Part shown: positions 55,501 to 64,000 of the stretch, piece by piece | Layout: every line of letters starts with the position of its first letter | How positions within the stretch are numbered: position 1 is the first letter of the stretch | Program-made: the position numbers and the translations under genes | Source: Lentinula raphanica | Lineage: Eukaryota > Basidiomycota > Agaricomycetes > Agaricales > Omphalotaceae | Reading direction: 5' to 3' | Assembly (NCBI GenBank): GCA_027919835.1 | Contig: JANVFP010000003.1 | Coordinates: 1,116,001 to 1,180,000 of the forward strand | Length of the DNA stretch: 64,000 nucleotides | Notes under the pieces: model-generated | The model's database searches: none | What the model saw: the letters and a program-made list of their open reading frames with translations, nothing else | Told to the model about the DNA's origin: nothing

Positions 55501-58500
55501 CGCGACAAAGGACTTTTATCAGTTTCCTGAACAGGTAACTCAGATTTGTCCTTTGCGCTCTTGTTGGTTGACGAAGAATTTGAATTCAGGTTGTGGAAGG
55601 ACAGAATGCCATCGATCACTTTCCGCGTAAATGCAAAAGTTGGTGTTTGTTCGACGTCCTGACATAAGAAAGTGCACAAATTCTTGACAATCTTGTCTGG
55701 TGGTTGGGTGATCTGGTGAACCGAGCAGAACTCAATAAAGGCAGCTACCGCTACGGCAGAGCGCATTTGAAGGTCAAGGTTCTCTTCGTTCTGATATTCT
55801 CTCATCAATGAACCATCGGTGACAAAAGCAAAGAATCACACCTTGATCCCGTTCATGATACCTTTCACAACCGGGCTGACCTTGTCAGGAGTACTGCGAA
55901 GCGCGACGAACGCGGCGGCAAACGCAGCAGCCACTCTGATCTCGTATTGGGTTTTCACTTCGAGGTATCGATCGATGCTCGCCGAGACGACCACCCGCTT
56001 TTCTTCAATGACTGCCAGTTCACGTTTCTTCGTCCGACCCAACATACTCTTGAGCTGATTATACCGCGGTCCAATAGCCTCTTGAGCAGTCTCGATGGTA
56101 AAGCGATTCGGATTGGTGCCAGTAATGTCGATTTCGCTCCCTAAGAATGGTATAGACGATATCGGAAGTTTGCAATCCATGGCAAAAGAATGAAGAAGAG
56201 ATACTGCATCTACGTGGATTCGGGCGAGGGCAAACGCCATCTCATGATATGCAGCGGGAGGAGATCCTTGTAACCAAGCAAGCGTCTTGTTGCTGATCTC
56301 TTTTGCAAGATTGGAAATATCGATGAGCAGAGGCGAATCAGGTTTAGCTCTTAGTGAGTATTCCCGGGCCCATTCTTCCGATATTATGGCAGAGAGTACC
56401 TTCTGCAACATGCTCGTGGAATCAACATAGTGCAGCAGGATCGGTTGGAAGACTTCTTCCATAGATGTGATCTGATGGTGAATTCAGTAGTTGCCAAAAG
56501 GTAGAATCAGTTCACATACACCTGAAGGCCAATGTGCGATTAATAATGCGAGAGCAATCGAGCCAGCTATGCGAGCTTTAATGATCACTTCGGTGGTGAT
56601 GAGTGATAGATCCTGTGCCAGCATGTTTTTGTCCACATTGTGACGTTCAAGAGGAGCCTCGCCTTCTACCACCAGCACAGGATGGTAAAAAGCGACGGGA
56701 TCGATGGGTAAGCCTAGGGGAGTCATGACGATAGCGTACCAGTCTAACATGAGTTGTTGAGTGAGATTAGTTTCCATCCAACCTGGGATGGCTGATATGA
56801 TTCCGACGGTTGTCCTCCAAGCCTCGAGGCTCGCACCGCGTATCTCCAAACGTTCTTCGACGACCATGTTTTGATACAGAAGACGAAGAAATGGTACGGA
56901 TATCCAGTCTCTAGGAAGTGACTCTACAGTCATGAAGGAGTGAAGAGTTTTGACGACTGAAAGGCGAACATTATAGATAGTATGTCGGAAAAAGGGAAAT
57001 AATGTGGGAGCAAGGGTAGTGAGTGGTAGTCTGAATCTCAGATAGTCAGTATGGAACCGCAACATCAAGTGGTGTTACATACGATACAGTTTCATTTGCT
57101 AGTATTTCAATGACTTTGTCAAATGCAACAAGTTTTCCTGGAGAACGGATAAGTATCAACTACTTCATGAGGGGACGGACCTTACCTAGGAGCTCCATGA
57201 CTGCTCCTACGCTAGAACTAAGATCGTCTTTCATGTCGCTTAGGCAATTCCACAACACCAGTAGGACACGATCCAACGACTCGGGTAATCGTTCTACTAG
57301 ATGCCTAGCGACAGGTAGCAAGCATGAAGCAGCAACGGCGCGAACATCATCGTCCTTGTCCCCGAGACTAAACGTCTTTGTTTGCGAGATGAGGTAGAAC
57401 GACGTAGTATCGACTTACCCTAACACTGCAGCGTCAACAACATCGCCGAGGATATTGGGACCGCTAGTCTCTTGACTACCATCTTCCTGTTTCACATCTT
57501 GAACACTGTCGAACAGGTCGCTCCGGACAGCAACTTCATACTTGATACCGAGCAGGCCCGCATGCCGAATTTCCCATATATGCGTGACTTTCTGCTCCGA
57601 ATTGGCCTTTTTCCGGCTACCTTTCAGTTTGGGTAAGGGTTGCGCAGGGACCGGGATTACGAATTCTTGACGAATCATTTGGAGTAGAATGGAATGAACA
57701 TGCAGCACTGAGCGTTGGGGCATGTGAATAAGCAATGAAGCAAGCGTTTGGGATATCATTTCGCGGACAGGTGCGACGACCTGGTCGGACACGAAATCGC
57801 CAAACCGATCCAAGACGAGGACACACAGTAGCTGTGCAGATAGATGATTGCACCATTTTTCATGAGCGATGAGGTTTTCTTCCCAAGTTGCGTTATCTAC
57901 GGAAAAAGCCTTGTTTGATAAGCAAGATACTAGATGCATCGTACCATTCTCACCTTCCATTCCCCCACATTTTCCCTGGATTTTCAATAGCTCTCGCAGA
58001 GCTAGGGCGGCACCATGTCGGACTTCCCATGCTGCGCTGAACAGGTCAACTTCGAGCACTTGTACGACACCATCCCATATCCACACGCCTGGTTTGACGG
58101 TTAACGCTTTTGCTTCTTTGACTGCTTTCGGCGACACTGCACCACCCTTGGTAGGGTCTACGATGACTTTGTCAGAAGAAGGTCCAGCAGGGCTGCCCAG
58201 ACGAGACGAGGTGGCGGTATTTTCGTCCGTAGTTACGAGTCGCGCCCTGTGTTACGTTATGATAGAAGGATAGGAAAACATTGGCATGACCTTCACTGTG
58301 AGAAAGAGGAAGAGAAACACACTTGGAAGCCCCTGTCGCTGTGGCACTATACTTGGAACCAGAAGTTTGCGGAGGAGGTTGTGCAGCAACAAAGGCCGAA
58401 TTTCCAGGTTTCCGCTTCCGTTTCAAGCGATTCCTCTCTCTGGCTGACATAGCATTCATGTCGGATTCGGCAGGGGTGGTTTGTGCAGGCGATGGGTCTG

Positions 58501-59321
58501 CGGGCGTAGCAGAACGACTGGGCGCAGTTTCTTCTTTTTTGATAGTTGAAGGAGGACAAACGTCCATAGGGGACCCGGATGGCGTGGATTCTTCTGCTTT
58601 GATGTCCATGTCATCGTCTGCATTGTTTTCGATATCCGCGCCAAGTTCTTTATCTAGATCCATCTCTTCCGCGACATCATCTAAGAACTCGAGACCTAGT
58701 CGACCCATCGCTTCTTTACGCGCCTTCTTCACTTCCATAGGGCTAGAAAGAACCGCGGGCCGGATAAACTCCTTTCCGGAAGACGCAAGAAGCAGTTTGC
58801 CCTGCAAAACGAGTTCTTCTACGGAAAAATTGGTGAACTCTGGCGCAGGGAGTGAAGAGTCTGTGATCATCATCGAATCATCATCGTCCTGGAGGGGATG
58901 CCAGACGGGTGTAGACGAGAATATTTGAGAAAGCGCGACGGACGCTGCTGTTCGAGTTTCGTGAGATTTAGAATGGAGATAAGGTATTATCTGAAGGAAC
59001 AATTGAGAAGATTCATCGATGAATGCCAAGATGAGCATACCCGAGCTACTACAGCCATTAATTCACCCCAAGCTGCTGGATCTCTAAATGAACCATGTTG
59101 ACGAGTGTTCTTAATGTCGTCCGGTACAGACACAGTGACATCGCTTATGATACTTTTGACCGCTAATTGGGCGAGCTGCTTAGCAGCAGTGTTTCTGACT
59201 GATATGGAGGAGCCAGTGTCTAGTAGAAGGAGGAGCCGGTCCAACCTGTGTTGAACTCGCGTAAATTTTTGACCAAAAGTGTGGAAAGAACTCGTTGAAC
59301 AAAAAATCACCTTGAGGTCAT
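52583..59321 (-). CDS. MOT1: MOT1/BTAF1, Snf2-family ATPase that removes TBP from DNA
   Basis: Nuclear transcription regulator that uses ATP to dissociate TATA-binding protein from promoters. The first exon is only MTSR; an intron leads to LDRLLLLLDTGSSISVRNTA and QLAQLAVKSII, the conserved MOT1 N-terminus. A long HEAT-repeat region follows, interrupted by an acidic low-complexity segment (near 58250-58900) with basic RERNRLKRKRK. The C-terminal Snf2 motor has DMGLGKTLQSICIL (Walker A), LDEGHVIKNAKTKL (DEGH box, typical of MOT1), LSGTPIQNNVLELWSLFDFL, THVGGLGLTLTGADTVIF and QAMDRAHRIGQKK. The end, QGLEDLPPEEEYQEFDVSKF, is a MOT1 hallmark. Length is about 1,900 aa with numerous short introns. 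Confidence 0.95.
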
Positions 59322-59615
59322 TGTACCGTGACTGCCGGACCGATTATGCCGTGTGGTGTGAGAAGGGGGCTTTTGTGACGATTCTTCCCAGAAACCGCCG
59401 TCTCTTTATCTGGGTTTTGAAACTGCCCTTGAAAAATTTCCTATGAATTTATGTAAAGTTTGCAGGCAAAATTCTAGCAAATCAGCGCGCACCTACCATT
59501 TATATCCTACTTTACTTGAAATCAATCAGATTTCAAAGTCCGATTTGATCTTCCGTTCAACTTCCTTCTCCTCAAGCTCTTTATCATTTTTCTCTTTGCC
59601 CTTTGTGCTTCCTGG

Positions 59616-61171
59616 ATGTCCTGGATGTCCTGGACAGACGAATGTCTGGAACTTTTAGCTGAAGAACTCTCTGACGACACACAAAGGGCAACTTCTCGTA
59701 CGTGAAAGCTCGCGTCATACAAGAAATTCGTCTCATCACTCCCACAGAATTGCTTGGATGCGGCAAAGATATCGTTGCCTCTCTTCTTTCAGCTATCAAA
59801 AAGCCCGATCAAGATACGCACAATTACAATGAAGCACTCGAAAGTCTTATCGACATGGCCTACGAAAAAATGTCGTCTGGTGTCGCGGGAAGCTGCTGGC
59901 CAAGATTATACACTGATGCATGCATCATTCGATCGTTGGTGCCTTTGGATACTTCCTCTTCTCGAGCCGCTATTGCTAGATTAGACCGAGCCATTATCGT
60001 TGCAGGTGCTGCTGGCGAAGGTCGCCTTGACCTAATACACACTCTCATACGCCGAATTCAATTTGAATTTTTAACATTCACTCAAGATCTGTCCAGACGG
60101 TTTTCAAAGCCGCGTGTTGGCACTACGCTTGATCCACGTCTGTCGAATTTTGCCCTTGAATCATCTTTGCGCGACATTCCAGCTCTTGATACACCTCCGT
60201 CATTTACGACATTTCAGACAACTTACAACCGACATCCTTTTGTGTTACATCGTTTCGCCAGTGCTTGGCCGGCTATGAATGAGCACCCCTGGTCTTCTGC
60301 AGCCTATCTGCGCTCCGTTTCAGGGCCTGCAAGAATCGTGCCAGTCGAAGTAGGTGCAGATTATAGATCAGACGACTGGACGCAACAGTTCATGAGCTGG
60401 GATGATTTTCTGTCAAATCTCGGGTTGGATGATAACGAATCTCCTGCATATGCGGACAATCTCACTGAGCGCGAAGCAAGAGCTAATCAAGTTCTCTATC
60501 TCGCTCAACATAGCCTACTTTTGCAATTCCCTGATCTCAGTCGGGATATCGTAATCCCAGATTATGTATATACCTGTCCTACGGCTCCTTCAAACTATCC
60601 TCGATATGAACCGCCAGGGAACGATGAACAGTTGGTGATCAATGCTTGGCTGGGTCCTCGTGGCACAACATCTCCGGCTCATACTGTGAGTGTTCACGAC
60701 ATGTGTTTGTTCATCCTTGAAATGTTGATTGATGTCTTCGTGTGCCTTTCATAGGATCCTTATTATAACATCTATGGTATGCCCATGCCGCATGGCTTCT
60801 GGAGTGAAGATTAATGGTGATGAATTCACACCTTTTCAGTCCAAGTAGTCGGACGAAAGACTGTCTGGCTTGCCCCTCCTTCTGTCAACCAGTATATGTA
60901 CACATACAAGGATGGCGATGCGCCACCAACGCGCAAATCCTCGAATCCCTCATCAAAAGATGAAAACAGCACGTCGATGAGTAACACATCACAGGTGGAT
61001 GTCCTCGCTACCGGCAAAAATGCAGAACGTTTTCCACAATTCTGGTCAGAAGTAGTGCCACATGCGATGTCCGCGATGCTTGAGCCTGGTGATATGCTGT
61101 TTATCCCACCGGGTTGGTGGCATGCGATGCGTGCCGAAGAAATGAGCTTTTCGGTGTCTATGTGGTTCTGA
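59616..61171 (+). CDS. JmjC-domain protein, KDM8/JMJD5-like
   Basis: Putative Fe(II)/2-oxoglutarate oxygenase (protein hydroxylase or demethylase type). Exon 1 reads MSWMSWTDECLELLAEELSD. A 51-bp intron leads to LLGCGKDIVASLLSAIKKPD and a helical N-terminal domain with CIIRSLVPLDTS and AIARLDRAIIVAGAAG. The cupin fold has WPAMNEHPWSSAAYLRSVSG, VVNAWLGP-like LVINAWLGPRGTTSPAHTD (HxD), YYNIYVQVVGRKTVWLAPPS and IPPGWWHAMRAEEMSFSVS with the second His, so the metal triad is complete. An in-frame ATG at 59625 is an alternative start. It is divergent from MOT1, with about 295 bp between the two ATGs. Confidence 0.88.
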
Positions 61172-61790
61172 CAGGGTGAAGTCAAATCAAAGGAATGGAA
61201 CTGGAGAGCACATTAGTATGCAAGGCTCGATGGGAGTATACGGAGGGTGAGTATCTTGCAGCATCTGTTCAGCTTACTAATCTACACATGGTCTGAGCTA
61301 TCCAGGGTTTTGAGTCTCATAGAGCGTACTACCAAGAATTCCCTGGTTGTTTTGAGTAGAAGTTCTACAGTCTCGTATGATATTGTTTGAGAACCTCTCC
61401 GATACGTTCGGGACTTCGACGAGTGAACAGACTTTCAATTAGTTACCGGACTCGAGTTCATCATGCATAAAACGTGGATAGGTCTATATCCAGCACAAGT
61501 TCTTGGAAGAATGATTGATGTTTGCCATGTCATTCGTCTTTCACGAAAAGAATGTACGTATCCTCTTGTATCCTCCGAGATATCGTTCTCATGGTACTTT
61601 TTTTGTTGAAATCTTCGAAGTGGCACCGTTGGGAACAATCGTTATGAGTTTCTCTGAAGTTTGGTGAAGGCGTGAACGTCGTCGAGCTCTTGGTCGATGA
61701 CTGATACAATGAGCACCGTTGCAGATGAGTTGCTATTTACATTGGTATCCCAAATGGTCTATACATAGACTGTACTTGTGGTGCCTGACT
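61172..61790. other. Convergent spacer between the JmjC and protoglobin genes
   Basis: About 620 bp of 3' flanking sequence. No coherent gene or RNA was seen. Confidence 0.5.
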
Positions 61791-63061
61791 TCACTCGTCG
61801 ATATAGTGCCTGGCGAAAAGGTCGTTTTGGATCCAGATGACCTATCCATATGAAGATCGATAGACGTCAGCATCCAGGTGTTTCGGAAGGGATGTCGAAC
61901 AACGACGTGGATGGAGGAAGGAGATAGACAGACGTCGGTGAACAAAAGATATCCGAGGGCGCGAGAGACAGAAAACACCGGAAAAAGAAAAAACAAGAAT
62001 CAAACGGAAACCCACTTTGCTAACAGCTGCTACCGCACTTATCTTCTCTTCCATGGATAACGTTTCCATTTTCCTTTCCTCGTCCGCGTCGCCTTCTTCT
62101 CCTTCGGCGGATTTATCAAGGTCAGTGCCCAGTCGGAGAATGGCTGTTTGAAGGACAGTTTGCACCCAGCCTAGAGATAGGGCACAGTCTCGATCTAGAG
62201 AGGCAGAGAATGGATGAAAGAGAAAATTAGTGATGGTTCAACCCTTCCTTCCAAGCACTCATGACGCCAAGAATAACTCAAAACACCAACTCACAAGGAA
62301 CAACCAATGGTTTAACCCCTTCCCTATGCTTAAACGCCTTGACCCCGGTATGCATGATACCGACCTTATCCATGTACGCCCACGTCTTTCCTGCTGGGTC
62401 GGAGTAATCAGAAGTGAGGACGCGCCGGGCCCACGATTTCATAAAGATCTTGCGATAGATGAGTTGCGGACTGGAGAGCGTGAGATCTTCCAGTTTCGAA
62501 GGAAGGGGTCCGTCAAAACCCTGGTGGAGAGGGAAATGAGTAAGTAAAGGTCCAAGGAGATACTCAGCGAAGCTTACCTCGTTTCTTTGTAGGAAGATCT
62601 ATGGATCAGACAAAAAAGAAGTCAGTCCAGTCTTTGTGGCTCGAAGAATGAGAAAAAGACCTCACTTGTTTCGTGACATCAAACTCGAACAGTTTTGAAT
62701 ATAGCTCGTCAACCACCTGTGGAATCAAATCATTCACCAAAGGTGCGACCTTGTGTAGAATGTCCTGGTCTGCTTTCCGGAAAAGGATGAAGTCTTTGAG
62801 GTAGTTTATTCGGTCATGAAGGGAGGTACGAAGGAGTTCGGGGGAAATTTCTTGTGTCGGAGGGTTAAGGGGATCGAAGAGAGCGGGTGAGATGGGGCAG
62901 GTGTTGTTGGGATCGGTAGGTTCGTGAGGGAAAGGACATTCAGATGGAGGTTTATCGGCGTGTGGTGTACGTTGTGACTCTGACTCTTTATCAGCATCTC
63001 CATTCATCAGAGATATCGATGAAACTTCTGTGGTAATTGTGTCGATTGGGACTGGAGACAT
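61791..63061 (-). CDS. Protoglobin-domain protein
   Basis: Heme protein of the protoglobin/globin-coupled-sensor class. The N-terminus (MSPVPIDTITTEVSSISLMN) is disordered, with a CPFPHEPTDPNN stretch. The globin begins ISPELLRTSLHDRINYLKDF and FRKADQDILHKVAPLVNDLI, then VVDELYSKLFEFDVTKQ. Later exons give DGPLP, KIFMKSWARRVLTSDYSDPA, KVGIMHTGVKAFKHREGV (probable proximal His in IMHTG) and SLGWVQTVLQTAILRL. An acidic insert (KSAEGEEGDADEERK) precedes the last helix, which ends WIQNDLFARHYIDE. There is no signalling domain, so it is a stand-alone globin. Gas or redox sensing is a guess. Confidence 0.85.
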
Positions 63062-63792
63062 TTGGTGAGGTAGGGAAGTAATTGAGCTCAGTTCGGATGC
63101 ACAGATTGCTTATAACCCTTCTGTTACCAGGTACGATTACAGTCTTCAGGCAGTCGAGAACGCGTCGAGAATTGCAAGCTATGATTTTCGGGGATAAGTG
63201 TATGTTCTCGAGCGTGTCATATAACAATCAGCCCAGTTCATGTTAAAGAAAGAGTCCAGACTGTAAGAGGAGAGAATTGTAAATCCGGAGCGAGTCGGGT
63301 CGGGTAACTGTCGGTGTGAGTAATTCTAGTTGACAAACTGGGTCCCCGGTATTGACCTTCGTTCATGCTCTGGTGAAAGGGAACACCCATTTTGCGAGAA
63401 CATATGAGGTGCCCTAAGGCTCCCTCACTTATCCTTTCGTTATGAATGCTCATGCCAGGCCTTATTATGTGTCGTTTCGTTGACCGAATATGTCACTCTA
63501 GTCGACCGAGCGGCGAGAAGGCTTCGGGAGAAGCGATCTTCTAGCGAGGTTCGATCAATGGCGATGATTAAAGGCTATTACCCACTTATCTACTGAGTAT
63601 TCCCCACTCACTTCCTGCAACATCCTCCAAGCGAACGATATTACAATGGATTGTGGAGGTCAGCCTTACTTACGAGATTGTAGTAATGATATTCCCCACA
63701 TAGGATCGTGGGAAAGAACTTCAAGAGTCTGTTGATAGGAATTTTTTAAATTATTGCCTTACTCAGTTCCAACTTGTACATTCCTTACTTCC
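63062..63792. other. Divergent spacer at the right end
   Basis: About 730 bp between the protoglobin start and the last gene; no element was recognised. Confidence 0.5.
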
Positions 63793-64000
63793 ATGGCAGA
63801 CGCAAAGCTAAGAGCGCTGAGCTCACAGTATAATGGTACGTACAAAAAAGCGCTGCAGAGCCTCAATAAACTCTCTTCACAGCAAAGCCGGCGTCTGGGG
63901 ACCCGGATATTCCCCGCAGACGAATTTCACATCGCCACACCCAGAGTAGTCCAGCTATGCCTCCAGTTCCTGCGCTGAGCTTTTCTTCATCTTCGTCCTC
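63793..64000 (+). CDS. 5' end of an unidentified gene, cut by the window edge
   Basis: ATG 63793 opens MADAKLRALSSQYN; an intron of about 45 bp with GTACGT donor and ACAG acceptor leads to KPASGDPDIPRRRISHRH and a Ser-rich run that continues past 64000. It is too short to assign. Confidence 0.5.

Overview
The window looks like nuclear DNA of a filamentous basidiomycete, most likely a wood- or litter-decaying agaricomycete. Genes are compact and split by 45-70 bp introns, and there are split eukaryotic tRNA genes. One gene encodes a class II manganese peroxidase with all three Mn-binding acids, an enzyme type known from white-rot and litter-decay Agaricomycetes. The species cannot be named from the sequence. 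Exon structures were built by eye from GT/AG sites and family motifs.

Layout. (1) 0.9-17.1 kb is mostly conserved: RAD51D-like recombinase (+), Nudix hydrolase (-), secreted class 3 lipase (-), tRNA-Lys (-), GPI-type double cupredoxin (-), then on the + strand PDCD5, the SMC5/6 kleisin NSE4, the nuclease MUS81 and the deadenylase PAN2. (2) 17.3-21.8 kb holds two secreted enzymes on the - strand, an alpha-amylase and a manganese peroxidase. (3) 21.8-31.8 kb is gene-poor and repeat-rich. It contains a complete hAT transposon (25382-30503) with perfect 22-bp terminal inverted repeats, an exact 8-bp target duplication, an intron-bearing transposase and a second coiled-coil gene. (4) 31.8-44.2 kb holds a P450, a hAT-type MITE, tRNA-Arg, an orphan membrane-type protein, a thioesterase-fold protein, a small secreted protein, a second MITE with a tRNA-like core, a UbiA prenyltransferase and an IRG-like GTPase with an N-myristoylation signal. 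(5) 44.4-51.4 kb is a duplicated accessory block. Three related secreted-protein loci (one truncated) are interleaved with an intact PNS1-type transporter gene and its decayed copy, followed by another secreted orphan. (6) 52.6-64 kb holds MOT1 (-), a JmjC protein (+) divergent from it, a protoglobin (-) and the first exons of an unidentified gene at the edge.

How they fit together. RAD51D, NSE4 and MUS81 all act in recombination and replication-fork repair. The lipase, amylase, peroxidase and P450 fit a saprotrophic life style. The most unusual material is the hAT element with its passenger gene, the MITE carrying a Pol III-like promoter, and the 44-50 kb tandem duplication in which each secreted paralog has acquired its own repeat tail.
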